Shown here in pieces: positions 28,101 to 36,179 of a stretch of 36,179 nucleotides of DNA. The DNA is from a virus, in IMG/VR virus record IMGVR_UViG_3300025141_013686, positions 1 through 36,179 of that record. The stretch is one strand, 5' to 3'. The first letter of the stretch is position 1. Every line of letters begins with the position of its first letter. Below the pieces are notes generated by a model. The model did no database searches. It saw only the letters and a program-made list of their open reading frames with translations, and was not told the origin of the DNA. The position numbers and the translations under genes are program-made.

Positions 28101-31100
28101 TACCGCATTAACGCACATCCCAGTAGATTTTGTAGGATTAAATACAATAGTCTATGATCCAATTGGGGTACAATTCAATTATCTTGGAGGCGCGGCAGCA
28201 CTGGAAGGCGCAGTATCTTCATCAACTGATTATCTTAATAAATCTATATGTATCGCTGGCTACACAGAAAACGGTGAGGTCGATATGTTTAATGCAATCA
28301 TGCTACATCGTAATGGTCCATATGGATATCCAACATGGAAACAAATTAGAACAGGCGAAAGCTCCATAGTTCGCGCAATGAGAGCAAACAATACATCATC
28401 AATCATTGATCCGGCCACATTGCCAGAGAACTTAAGTGGTCTGCATTTTTATAACTGGAGATCGATGAAATCTCACGATAGCACCGTTTCATACAGTTCC
28501 ACTGGTGGACAGATTTGGTCTATCGAAAATATCTTTGGCGCAGATGGGAATTGGATTGCCTCTCAAGATAGGGAAGTGCTCACTTATCCCGAACCTGTTG
28601 TGATAACAAAATACCAACCATTATTTATTAACGCCAAAACATCAACAGAAGGGGCATGGGTCAACACTAATATCAAAGCAACATATGGAAATTATAAATC
28701 GTATTTTAGCAACCTCCCGCTTAATGACAAGCTATCACTAAATGAACATGGCGACACTCCAGCCGATAGAATTCTTACAGGCTTACATGTGGGCACAATA
28801 CCTAGCGTACTTAATTATGTCGTATATACAGAAAATGTATTCCCGACATCAATAAACAAACACAAGAAACACACCAGAGGACGCCCAACATTTGATTGTC
28901 CATTTTGGAGAAATGATAGGCGAGATAGAGTTACAAAAGACGGCGGACCCGTATACGATGGCAGAGCCTTCTCTCAGAAAAACTCTCAGGGGTTTCCAAT
29001 TTTGACCTCCAGCATGTGGCCACTGGATGCCCGAGCAGCCTTTCACCAAACGTATGAAAGCGCCGCAGACCCCCAGGCACCAACATCAATCCTCACATCG
29101 TTCTTTCCCTCGTACCCTAGCTGTGGGGAATTACAATCTCATGAAGCAACAGTGTTCAACAAAGCCGGAGGCGCTCTTGCCGGGGGCCCCGGCAACCCAA
29201 CCGCATGCACTGCTGGAGAATCCACGACTCGTGGTGCTGCATTCATCACAGCATCAGCGTTATACGCAAGGCGTCATTTATTACCCACCGGTTCCAGTGC
29301 GGTTTCTCCCTCTTCGGGAATAACAGGCTCGTACTGGCGTGATACTGTTTTTGGCTCAGGAGATGCTCCCTGGGATACTGGATTGCAGTCTGGTAAAAGT
29401 CCATTTTATAATTCGTATGATGAATATGCTGAATATCTGCACAAGATTGCCAAAGGTGGTTCTATTTTGCCCGAATATAGAATGAGCGAGAGAATAGATG
29501 ACTATCTTATAAATGGCGTAGATCCTTTTAAAGACACAGCCATGTTTAGTTTGACTGGTGCTCTCGCCAACCACACTTCAAGCCAAGAAGCTAATTTTGC
29601 TAAAACATATAGTAATTCTGAGTTTCAGAAATATTTTGATGTTCTTCAAACCAGTTTGAAAGTAGAAGCATCGGCAAAAGCCCGTCAAATTTCAGTAACC
29701 TGCCACGGAGCAAAAAAACTCCTTCCATATGAGGGATTTCACCCAGCGCTTAGAAGTGTACAATTGGCGTCCCTATTCTCTCAGTCATATGGTGCAAACG
29801 TGTTGTTGACAGGATCTGGACCAAGAGGTGGCCCAGCCTCTCGCTGGCGTGCATTTTTGTCACCAATGTTCGCACCAGGAATATTTTTCAATTCTATTAA
29901 ATCTGGTATTGCCGTCGATTATCCACTAATGTTAGGCGATGTCTCCCTTGGCACAGGTTCATCTTTCGGATACGGCGCAGGCGGCGCTGGCTATCAATCA
30001 ACTTCAAAGAACCACTTTCTTTCACACTGTACCAGAAGCGCAGACAGCGATATGAACCCGGATAATGTTTTTAGTGAGCGATTACCCTTTGAAGCGCTAG
30101 TGGATCCAGAATCATATTATGCAAACAAATCAATAATAGACCTTGAAACACACCCTTCGGCCACTGTTAATATGACCGCATCTTGGGATGGGTCTGGAGA
30201 CGATAGATACAAGTTGGCAATGCACAACTTTTTAGCAGAAGTTCCAGACTTTTACTTGAAAGATGGAACATTACCAGCATTCTTCTCTCAGCCAGAAGAC
30301 ACATGGAAATCCAACACCGCGAAGTTCGATCCTGATAAGTGCTATCAAATGGCTGTTAAAATACGAAAATCATTTGAATATAATACAGATGCGTTCATCA
30401 ACCAAGGTGGAGCCGGTGCCTCCTATGGTTCCTTGTTTCCAAGAGGGTTCGGAGATGTCCCGCAAATTGTTTCGGGAACGGAAACAATTTGTATGTATAG
30501 TAGACCCACCGCATTTGGGCCCCCAAGCGATGCGGGCTCTCTTACTAAGACCGGCACCACCTCAGCTTATAGTAATATCATTTCCTATGGGATCAATCAG
30601 GAAAATTATTGGTTTGGAGGGGGTAGCATGCTTGGATATAATGCCCCATTTACTCCATGTTATTACGATGGGTCTGCGTGGTGTATAATAGAGTGGAATC
30701 CATCGGAGGGAACCACACAGATACCGGACTTAAACACTCTGATATCTGAGTTAACTGCTTCTTATATACGGTATAAAGGATGGCAGCCCAGCGGCAGTGA
30801 AGCAGGGGGCGGATTCCAATCTGGAGAAAATATAAACACAAATGCAAATCAAGTTTCTTCTTCCATAAATCTATTCGGAACATCAAAGGGGTTGGCTGAT
30901 ATTTTGAAATATACTGGCGTCAATCTCCAGGATTCGGAAAATCGATGGGTTATACAAGCGAAATGGGCAACGCCCATATTAAACTTTATTGATTGTTCTG
31001 AACAAGCTGGTGCATTGTTGACCGATGTAAGGAACGCAACAGCAGACGGGGAATTAAATTGCAAAGGCGGTAGGCACACAAGATCAATAGGTATGTGGCA

Positions 31101-32046
31101 TCAATACGGGCGACTTCCAAAGGGGAAAGAAGGCATTTGGCTTGAAATTTCCGATCATAGCGGCAGTCTCACACCTGCTCGACAGAACGAAATATATCAC
31201 GCAGATGCCACCGGCTCTTTAGCGGATTTGGTAGGCTTTCCTAAAACCTCTATTAAAATGGGACAGGTTGCCCCAAGTAAAGTTATCCGCGAAGCCGTTG
31301 TTGCAATTCCGTATGTGCAGACTGACACTGCCCCGGATGGCTCTACAATATTCTTCAATGAAAAAAAATTATTTACACTCCCGGCAAACGATATTCAAGC
31401 CGCATTAACCCCAGGCAAAGGGACTACACAGTCAGTTCAATCCATGGTTGATGCAATGCAACGATATGTATTTCCTCCAAGTTTAGATTTTATTACTTAT
31501 CCCGATTCTGTTCGCCCGTTTACAATGTATATTTTTGAGTTTGAACACAAATTAGATCAAGAAGACCTAGTTGATATGTGGCAAAACTTGCTTCCGAAAA
31601 TCGGACGTTCGTTTGAAAAGAACGGACCCGATAGAGTAGGTACCGAACAAGTCATACAATCTCACACAATTACACATCGTTTAAATATGGGAGAATTACT
31701 ATCTTCTACGCAAGATAATTTACGATGGATGGTTTTTAAAGTAAAACAAAGAGCACAAAGAAATTATTTTAGAAAAGTAGCCGCAACAAATTCAGAGATT
31801 GTTCCAAGTATTCAATATGGGTCGTTATTAGGAGCGTTGTCGCCACTTGGGCAGGCACTTCCTAGCATCATCGCTGGCGGCGCGGCAAAGGGCGCTGCAC
31901 AAAAAACAGATGAAGCAAACCTGACATATAACTGGCCATATGATTTCTTTTCATTAGTTGAACTTGTTAGCCTTGACTCAAGCTTTACATTTGAAGTAAA
32001 CAGCAAAGCAGCCAAAGCTGCGGAGTTAACGAAGGGAAAGAAATGA
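22105..32046 (+). CDS. Giant baseplate/adhesin protein with LamG-like domains and a gpI-like motif (3313 residues)
   Basis: This continuous 3313-residue protein is the largest gene here. Residues about 185-495 form a LamG/concanavalin-like domain (VTVEFWLKTGS, then SSWKHYAFSFVNSG and SIDEFRFWKTKRSSKDI). It is split by a beta-rich insert at about 238-353. Residues 732-750 read YKSKGTEKSIRNLIRCFGV, like the P2 gpI or T4 gp7 'KGT' helix, suggesting a wedge core. A second lectin-like fold seems to lie at about 819-1052 (ITVEAEVILPKK, LRYWMNYLD). The 2000 residues after that are Gly/Ser-rich and unassigned. Residues about 3112-3240 (PFTMYIFEFEHKLDQEDLVDMWQNLLP) look like a compact terminal domain. 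GAGGAG precedes the ATG. It likely forms an outer wedge with receptor-binding parts. The adhesin role is inferred. Confidence 0.72.
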   Translation: MSVKDLFKRSHSVIASASLETMGAEVESADYFEPYIKDQDRLEPHVDFSDPANFVKYGSAEQYYDTAIKWIWGNYPYDGSLKEKLEWRNQSTLLDLYIYDVRYPKTTGYATFAPTRWGTHTGSLYSGYGAPASSDYEYINLKGGPGTPYGQSIGTASLKGVFDSKANVWDADVTGSGTRESNLKTNLSGGVTVEFWLKTGSLNTSTQTARQVVFDMWNNQASSSADYGRFRIELDGAPGNATATITITDYTELNATDKVNLVATDGNNYDFTQGDQSSVNGTWEATTSNDQTATNLMNVINTTSGPSGTRFTATVDGAVVTVTQATAGTNGNTTITLTDSGTAGMTKTDFTGGEYHGAPPFRITLMSGAAGLGRTTLDASGSSGLPVGTDIDLNSLSSWKHYAFSFVNSGNELQTKFYVDGTLSETITTGSSINEIREPLEANIGALLSGTYNTTWTAAGVGSPAHGWGKLSGSIDEFRFWKTKRSSKDIKRNWFTSNIGGGTNTDFANTALGVYYKFNEGITDKLPTDKIVLDYSGRITNGTWTGYETGSAGEPWLASRNTGSAIVSASAGVEDLDPIIRANHPLIGALTTELIASGTVYDYTNNSSMFYSMPSWIIEEDEGHDGTTGDLKRLTQILGSHFDNLDLQIGELSKLNMASYPSSSADLKMFKPYPYMYRAVQSHGLESPELFSDSSLLEYFRNRNETKEFEEDLQTVKNLIYGNIYNNLSAIYKSKGTEKSIRNLIRCFGVDNDVVRLNVYADNSTYKFEPKRRFASHKTKAVDFNSVDRFQSTIYQYQDASNANSVGYISGSATGKANAGSIDAFQFEDGFPITVEAEVILPKKASMDFDVGRSQAFNFLTSSLYGLHTPAITSSATTHTTTTNLTWATGDPANFQVFAIRDSLHSKDVKFSLSSSALLPNHPGISSSYFLDVYDDQKWNLAVRLKPHGYPQSFSTGALANDYTLEFYGVNYIADRKVNEFIATASVTKATAENFLANPKRLYAGAHITNFTGAALQYSDAKIVSLRYWMNYLDNTVIQDHAMDPSNFGAGRPDRSAYLLHSDLGTFTSSNGIVSASVEVPQIETLALYWDFETLTGSDNGSGSPTTFDGKFTIQDVSSGSTALAKRYDWLGKILKYQHTGRGNFFPINNTSSIDTVYLYAGKQQLPETVFGDDNIRVLSQAETEVFTKETRPTKTYYAFEKSMYQVISDEIINYFSSIREFNNLVGNPVNRYRQEYKDIKYLRQFFFERIRNTPDLDKFIDYYKWLDSTLEAMLMQLVPASAQTSDGIDNIVESHILERNKYWNKFALIETVTATEGGAKGINNLLYNWRTGHRPLGGLEADNCPYWFHRAERDTAPLSSSDGATDWQAVNTDRNRILSASLQVLERQWTTPFKYTVDRTKNIHGGINYSDNKKYYYFRGVNMPHGEVTEADCGLSGVPKNVINAWNIDVRPLKVCLDPYLEPNPNIKTKYSFGTNNGREQLDGLHDTVKGAIAMPFNIYSASQGLGGYNETVQAEFLTGSQLVNLHNDGYGVLNEVPMQGPFAEKYVGGHQARHIRINRYADPTLVGGDGATTPNNLDGLYSRPESWRLLFGGGPECPPGAGAIGLTGPDYGGPYPDSTKYRAWWFREETAKRPVNIRNILQTTASVDVPLSGVLQHGPIGNYEKSYQVVQTSGRSTNNPWFNDGQTELLPARYANDLPKTTNVHTLVAVRDAEFDSHGRGNTFIPGTTPAATDAAAAEQGALRRLSSRYSPYNVVAAHEGRQTVFNLPTRTKQDTVIVERFSAPGGPEINSLGFLDIAAAEKSVYNALPYRNLTVRGSGSGEASGSGGDTMRLEDQTGNRRGLQTLLSLHCGQFGSDATHGVIKLHRGDCDYLSASFHKVNRNALLRPEAAVAAAAAGDPGGRSLEAVTNISASLYDNWYVQHPIPQNDFQYMWISASLSGTGNFRAATGYAPRSGLVSGTNSFHSAISFLTASEALAVLDGANCVFGTIERKTAATALTHIPVDFVGLNTIVYDPIGVQFNYLGGAAALEGAVSSSTDYLNKSICIAGYTENGEVDMFNAIMLHRNGPYGYPTWKQIRTGESSIVRAMRANNTSSIIDPATLPENLSGLHFYNWRSMKSHDSTVSYSSTGGQIWSIENIFGADGNWIASQDREVLTYPEPVVITKYQPLFINAKTSTEGAWVNTNIKATYGNYKSYFSNLPLNDKLSLNEHGDTPADRILTGLHVGTIPSVLNYVVYTENVFPTSINKHKKHTRGRPTFDCPFWRNDRRDRVTKDGGPVYDGRAFSQKNSQGFPILTSSMWPLDARAAFHQTYESAADPQAPTSILTSFFPSYPSCGELQSHEATVFNKAGGALAGGPGNPTACTAGESTTRGAAFITASALYARRHLLPTGSSAVSPSSGITGSYWRDTVFGSGDAPWDTGLQSGKSPFYNSYDEYAEYLHKIAKGGSILPEYRMSERIDDYLINGVDPFKDTAMFSLTGALANHTSSQEANFAKTYSNSEFQKYFDVLQTSLKVEASAKARQISVTCHGAKKLLPYEGFHPALRSVQLASLFSQSYGANVLLTGSGPRGGPASRWRAFLSPMFAPGIFFNSIKSGIAVDYPLMLGDVSLGTGSSFGYGAGGAGYQSTSKNHFLSHCTRSADSDMNPDNVFSERLPFEALVDPESYYANKSIIDLETHPSATVNMTASWDGSGDDRYKLAMHNFLAEVPDFYLKDGTLPAFFSQPEDTWKSNTAKFDPDKCYQMAVKIRKSFEYNTDAFINQGGAGASYGSLFPRGFGDVPQIVSGTETICMYSRPTAFGPPSDAGSLTKTGTTSAYSNIISYGINQENYWFGGGSMLGYNAPFTPCYYDGSAWCIIEWNPSEGTTQIPDLNTLISELTASYIRYKGWQPSGSEAGGGFQSGENINTNANQVSSSINLFGTSKGLADILKYTGVNLQDSENRWVIQAKWATPILNFIDCSEQAGALLTDVRNATADGELNCKGGRHTRSIGMWHQYGRLPKGKEGIWLEISDHSGSLTPARQNEIYHADATGSLADLVGFPKTSIKMGQVAPSKVIREAVVAIPYVQTDTAPDGSTIFFNEKKLFTLPANDIQAALTPGKGTTQSVQSMVDAMQRYVFPPSLDFITYPDSVRPFTMYIFEFEHKLDQEDLVDMWQNLLPKIGRSFEKNGPDRVGTEQVIQSHTITHRLNMGELLSSTQDNLRWMVFKVKQRAQRNYFRKVAATNSEIVPSIQYGSLLGALSPLGQALPSIIAGGAAKGAAQKTDEANLTYNWPYDFFSLVELVSLDSSFTFEVNSKAAKAAELTKGKK

Positions 32047-32081
32047 TGAAGCGAATATTTATTATAGAGTGTAAACATTAA

Positions 32082-33179
32082 ATGGAATTTTTTAATAAAA
32101 AAGAAGAAGTAATTGATTTACAACTGACACAGCATGGCAAACATCTCTTGTCAAGGGGGAAGTTTAAGCCAATTTATTATGCCTTTTATGATGATGGGAT
32201 TTTATATGACGGAGAATACGGGAGTGACATCAGAGAAATACAAAACAACACAGAAGGCAGAATTCAAGAAAACACCCCAAATTTAAAGACACAATACGTT
32301 TTTCACGATTTAGATAAAGGATTTGGTGAAGCTCTGCACATCCTTACAAATACGCAGAATCAAGTCGCCGCCCAACAAGTCCTCGCAGCGACCCCTGAGC
32401 AAAGCCAAATTTTAATTACTCCACTGGGCAGTTCTGACTTAGGCAGCGAGTACCTTCCAGCCTGGAAAATATCTACTCTAAGTGGTGAATTCCTTCCAGG
32501 TGATACAACTCCAACTTTAGCTTTAAGTGGCTCTAACACAATTTTAAATATTCCACAAATTGGATGCGAGATAGTGTATAACGTTTCTGTTGAGGATATG
32601 ACAGAGAGCGTGACTCAAGATATGCTTGATGCAATTGCTAGGGGAGATCTTGATGGAACCCCACAAAGCGTTTTAGAAGAACAATTGGCTGGGACTACAG
32701 GCTATAGTGATGTGAATTATAATGTACATGTTTTTGACGACAACACGTTTCTAAAAGTTGAATCGGATTCCCTGATCATGCGAATTATAGAAGATAACGT
32801 TAATCCGAGTATTAAAGGCTATGAAATAGAAGTATTTGAAGTAGAAGATATTGTTCTTGGTAATAAAACAGTGACACAATTAAACGCACTTAGATTTATT
32901 AATGAACCTGACTTGATTGTTGATAATATTCTTTTGGATGAATCAGAAGTGCAACAAGCCAAGATAGTAACTGATTCTAGTTTTGTTAACCACTATTTTG
33001 ATATAGAAGTCGATGACGAAATAGAAGCAGGACTAATATGCAGCAAAATTCAGAATGCTGACAAAACTCTATATAAACTTGTTACATTAGATTTCGAATG
33101 TCCTGACGCAACATCTAATTACCAATTCTTGAGCCCCTATGCTCAAAAGACAGACGATGAAGAGTGTGGAAATGGTTAA
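32082..33179 (+). CDS. Conserved virion structural protein, unassigned
   Basis: This 365-residue acidic protein starts MEFFNKKEEVIDLQLTQHGK, then FKPIYYAFYDDGILYDGEYG. I recall a very similar N-terminus in proteins of marine T4-like phages encoded next to baseplate genes, usually without a function. The centre is strand-rich with Val/Asp/Thr, and the C-terminus ends in EECGNG. It begins 35 bases after the giant gene and has only a weak possible SD. I see no catalytic motif, membrane segment or signal peptide. It may be a baseplate or fibre-connecting protein. Confidence 0.62.
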   Translation: MEFFNKKEEVIDLQLTQHGKHLLSRGKFKPIYYAFYDDGILYDGEYGSDIREIQNNTEGRIQENTPNLKTQYVFHDLDKGFGEALHILTNTQNQVAAQQVLAATPEQSQILITPLGSSDLGSEYLPAWKISTLSGEFLPGDTTPTLALSGSNTILNIPQIGCEIVYNVSVEDMTESVTQDMLDAIARGDLDGTPQSVLEEQLAGTTGYSDVNYNVHVFDDNTFLKVESDSLIMRIIEDNVNPSIKGYEIEVFEVEDIVLGNKTVTQLNALRFINEPDLIVDNILLDESEVQQAKIVTDSSFVNHYFDIEVDDEIEAGLICSKIQNADKTLYKLVTLDFECPDATSNYQFLSPYAQKTDDEECGNG

Positions 33180-33220
33180 AGTTCACTATTCACAGATAAA
33201 CCTGGGAGTGCATAAATAAA

Positions 33221-36179
33221 ATGGCACATGCATGTCCGATAATTCCAAAAGTCTATATTGATAAAGTATTTTTAGGCAATGCTTCCTTATCTACGAGTGG
33301 TGATGGAGAAGTAACCGTTAACACGGGCGACATTATTGTAAACTTAAAGTTTACACAATTAATCGAGGCAGACTTGGTGAACAATCTCATGGAATTCCCA
33401 AATTCAGATATTAATATACAAGATTATGTTAAAATTGTATGTATGTTATCAACTTCACAAGAGGTAACAGATGTCATAAAAGAAGGTCTTGATCCTCAAA
33501 ATCGATATGAGGGTGGCTGGCCAGCCCCCTGGACGTTCAATCAATATAACATGCGCGGACCAACCACTTGGGATGGTAGTGCTTATTGGACCCCGTTTGC
33601 TTTAGGTGATCCGCTGCTGAAGCCAGGGGCGCATGGGTTGCGAGCAGGACAGTTTGACAGTGACCCCATCGGTAGCCAATATTACGCAGAAATCCATTCC
33701 GTCGATGAGTTTACATGCACCCCAGACATCACCTATCAAGATGAGCCGTTTGTTGCCAATGGAGTATATAGGTTTGGGTCTTTCCGCAACAATGCGAACT
33801 TCGAGTCGCTTACCCACTTAACTTGTTTCGCTTATGTAGTAATAGACACTGATCAATTAGAGACAGATTATAGTATATCATTACCTTCTCAATATAAATA
33901 TTTTACAACAGGCTATTATGTGCAAGAACGCATTATAGAAGGGGGCGACGTTGCACCCAAGTTTTTTGTTAAAATGGATTCGGGAGATACCACCTCGGAT
34001 GCCGATCCGCAAGACAAAGCAGATCATTCCCATACATATCAGATTGACGCCAATGGCAATGGTATTACAGATACCGTGACGATATCGGCGGACCCCCGCT
34101 ATGATCACTTTCATGAAATAAAAAATTATGCAGTCTTCTTGTCCCACAACCATGTGCACGAGATCAACGAGGACGCCCTTTCTGTCACAAATACTATTGA
34201 TTATAGAATACAAGCCGAATTGGATGCGCTACACACATCCCTTGCGGGCATGGGAACGCGATTGCTCGCAGAAGAAGAAGCAGTTTATTTTTCTGATATG
34301 TGGCTAACAAAAGACGCCTCCAGAAATGCTAGATATGCTTTTACATTTGATTATGGAAAGTTTATTCTCAACGAATCCGATGATAGAGATTTTATTTCAA
34401 ATATGAGCATTACCGCAAAACAACAAATAATTTCTAATTCTATAATCACAAAATTTATATTGAGCAGACATCAAGTTGGACCCGGTGGAATCGATGTACC
34501 CGTGGTTGAAGATCTAGACGATCCCGCTCTAACTGAAATTGGTTTAGAACTAATGAGCCAAAGCTATCCCAGTGGTAATGGCCAGAGTTACTCACTATTA
34601 AGACATTTCACCGGAATCGACGCACCAGCAGGTTTGACCTTCGGTGAACCCCGCGTAGGAATGGCAGATTTAACTTCTGGAGAGTATCAGTATATACTAG
34701 ACATAGAGGTTGTTGATGGATTTGCCTCTATGATTGCCCTCATCCTGAAGCCTCTTGTTGAAGCCTTCGCCAATTATCAAGAATATTATAATACGGCAAT
34801 GCTTCCGTTACCTTCTGAACTATGTGAACATTTTACTCTCAAAGGCGTGAAAAACCTAGATAAGCCCCTCAGCCAGATTGCAACAGATACAATCATTGCC
34901 TACCTTGATGCACTCGGAGCACTCTTCGACGGCTTCGACTCCCAATCTTCTCACTATGCGTATTATCAAAGCAAATTACAAACAATGGTGTATCCAAAAA
35001 CAGGTACTCAAGAAGGCGTGGCACTTCTTAACCAAATGATGCTAGATTTGGTGGGAATTTATGATAACCTGCTACGGAAAAATTCATCAGGTACAAGCGT
35101 AGAAGTAACAGCAGCCGATATACAATCAAACAATCTCGCCCTCCACGACAACGCACCCGTGATTACAATGCGTTATGAGTTTAATAACTATATAGACGCA
35201 CTATTTGAAAATGATATGTATGTAGATAATGTGAGCCTTAGCCTATCCGATGTGATACCAGGATTAAAGGTTTATACCATACCACAGTTGCTCAGCGCAA
35301 CATCAACGGGAGTCTCTGACGCCAACCCTACCGTTGAAGATCAAACTTCATCCGATGGGTATAGTGCCACCACTGACTCAACTGATACCACATCTACATC
35401 AGATGACGCATTGACCCGCGAAGAAGCCGATGCCGCAGCCGATGAACACTGGAACGCAGCTTCTGCGGCAACTCTAGCAACTGATGAGAGCGGTGCGGCA
35501 ATCTCCCTCAGTTCCGCAGCGGCAAACGCATTAAGCTCCTACACGGGTCAGCAGGCTACGACATGGACTGTTGATAAAGGAGGCACCACTTCAAGCATCT
35601 TTTCAATGGGGAATTATTTTGGAGGCGCGGTAGCCAAAGTGAACCCGATCTTTAAAGCCGCTGTAACAACAAACGGCGATTCTACTGCCGTTGATTTGTT
35701 TACATCAGATCCACAGCCCGCATCTACTCTTATGAATGAGGTTGAGGTTTTAATGAAGTATAATATCGCCACACCGCAGCCGCCGACAACTCTTGGCGGC
35801 ATACAGCTTAAAAGCGACGACTGGGCAGTAAAGAGGTTTGAGGAGCTTAACGTAGCAAGCTGCACTGGACCTGTCACCACACGCTGTTATTATCTTTGTC
35901 GTCAATCTGAACCTTCAGGATGGAAATGGGGAGAGATTATTAATAGATATTTCTTATTGGTGGCACCGCAGATCCCCTGGGCTCCCGCCACACCCAAAAA
36001 AGAGAAAAATTGGGGAGTTGTGGACGAGATAGACAAAGATTCTACATCCTGGAATCAAAAGGGTGCCATTGAACAACTTAACCAACAAAGAGAGGAAGAA
36101 TCTGAAAATTCGCAAAGCAACGGCAAGGGCATCGGCAAGGGCATCGGCAAGGGCATCGGCAAGGGCATCGACAAGAGCA
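33221..36179 (+). CDS. Large tail or baseplate protein with His-x-His clusters, 3' partial
   Basis: The frame from ATG 33221 is open to the last base (986 complete codons), so the gene continues to the right. GGGAG lies 12 bases upstream. Residues about 1-60 are strand-rich. Three His-x-His clusters lie at 269-271 (HSH), 296-298 (HFH) and 309-313 (HNHVH), around an Asp-Gly-like DANGNGITD, a layout I recall from marine phage tip domains. His-x-His clusters bind iron in T4 long tail fibres. Residues about 702-760 are Ser/Thr/Asp/Ala-rich. The visible end is EEESENSQSNGK followed by GIGKGIGKGIGKGI, coded by a 12-base repeat. No stop is seen, so the true length and C-terminus are unknown. The role is inferred as tail tip or fibre. 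Confidence 0.68.
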   Translation, partial: MAHACPIIPKVYIDKVFLGNASLSTSGDGEVTVNTGDIIVNLKFTQLIEADLVNNLMEFPNSDINIQDYVKIVCMLSTSQEVTDVIKEGLDPQNRYEGGWPAPWTFNQYNMRGPTTWDGSAYWTPFALGDPLLKPGAHGLRAGQFDSDPIGSQYYAEIHSVDEFTCTPDITYQDEPFVANGVYRFGSFRNNANFESLTHLTCFAYVVIDTDQLETDYSISLPSQYKYFTTGYYVQERIIEGGDVAPKFFVKMDSGDTTSDADPQDKADHSHTYQIDANGNGITDTVTISADPRYDHFHEIKNYAVFLSHNHVHEINEDALSVTNTIDYRIQAELDALHTSLAGMGTRLLAEEEAVYFSDMWLTKDASRNARYAFTFDYGKFILNESDDRDFISNMSITAKQQIISNSIITKFILSRHQVGPGGIDVPVVEDLDDPALTEIGLELMSQSYPSGNGQSYSLLRHFTGIDAPAGLTFGEPRVGMADLTSGEYQYILDIEVVDGFASMIALILKPLVEAFANYQEYYNTAMLPLPSELCEHFTLKGVKNLDKPLSQIATDTIIAYLDALGALFDGFDSQSSHYAYYQSKLQTMVYPKTGTQEGVALLNQMMLDLVGIYDNLLRKNSSGTSVEVTAADIQSNNLALHDNAPVITMRYEFNNYIDALFENDMYVDNVSLSLSDVIPGLKVYTIPQLLSATSTGVSDANPTVEDQTSSDGYSATTDSTDTTSTSDDALTREEADAAADEHWNAASAATLATDESGAAISLSSAAANALSSYTGQQATTWTVDKGGTTSSIFSMGNYFGGAVAKVNPIFKAAVTTNGDSTAVDLFTSDPQPASTLMNEVEVLMKYNIATPQPPTTLGGIQLKSDDWAVKRFEELNVASCTGPVTTRCYYLCRQSEPSGWKWGEIINRYFLLVAPQIPWAPATPKKEKNWGVVDEIDKDSTSWNQKGAIEQLNQQREEESENSQSNGKGIGKGIGKGIGKGIDKS
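36122..36173 (+). repeat. 12-base tandem repeat at the right edge
   Basis: The unit GGCAAGGGCATC occurs four times exactly (36122-36133, 36134-36145, 36146-36157, 36158-36169), and a partial degenerate copy (GACAAGAGC) follows. It is in frame and encodes Gly-Lys-Gly-Ile repeats (residues 968-983), ending in Asp-Lys-Ser. Exact copies suggest recent expansion, and slippage can change copy number. The window ends inside or just after it. Confidence 0.92.

Noticed and set aside
33211-33220. CATAAATA-like sequence resembling the T4 late promoter TATAAATA before the last gene
   Set aside because: It lies only a few bases from the ATG, leaving almost no leader, and AT-rich spacers give such matches by chance. 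No other late gene here has a clear TATAAATA at a suitable distance.

Overview
The window looks like part of the genome of an AT-rich, T4-related contractile-tailed phage (myovirus), most plausibly uncultivated and marine. The evidence is a gp25-like baseplate wedge protein, a gp6-like wedge protein with the family N-terminus, a gp55-like late sigma factor, two peptidoglycan peptidases of the M15 family, and several virion proteins of a style I associate with marine T4-like phages. The marine assignment is a judgement from protein style and not something the bases prove. All 24 genes I accept are on the + strand, packed with overlaps or gaps of at most about 40 bases. I see no tRNA, rRNA, CRISPR array, insertion sequence, attachment site or origin, and no gene-free stretch over 300 bases.

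Region 1 (3-6690) is a nine-gene sugar and glycan cassette. It holds the end of a CMP-sugar synthetase, a class IV aminotransferase, a TIM-barrel isomerase/epimerase, a short-chain dehydrogenase, a small cupin, a DUF4254-like protein, a probable glycosyltransferase, GDP-L-fucose synthase and GDP-mannose 4,6-dehydratase. Nearly all neighbours overlap by 1-14 bases, so the cassette reads as one translationally coupled unit. The last two enzymes together convert GDP-mannose to GDP-L-fucose. The first five suggest a CMP-activated acidic sugar that I cannot name.

Region 2 (6692-8551) has five small to mid-size genes: an acidic protein, a zinc-ribbon protein, a single-pass membrane protein, the late sigma factor and a helical protein. 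The start of the last one is enclosed in a predicted RNA hairpin.

Region 3 (8551-36179) encodes tail and baseplate proteins. In order: a hub-like protein fused to an M15 endopeptidase, a second M15 peptidase, a spike-like structural protein, a 2118-residue protein with an internal membrane segment, gp25, gp6, a 504-residue structural protein, a 3313-residue protein with lectin-like domains and a P2 gpI-like motif, a 365-residue structural protein, and a large protein that runs off the right edge within a 12-base tandem repeat. A reasonable overall picture is that the right part builds the host-contact and wall-penetration machinery, while the left part makes activated sugars for host-surface remodelling or for decorating phage parts. 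That link is inference.
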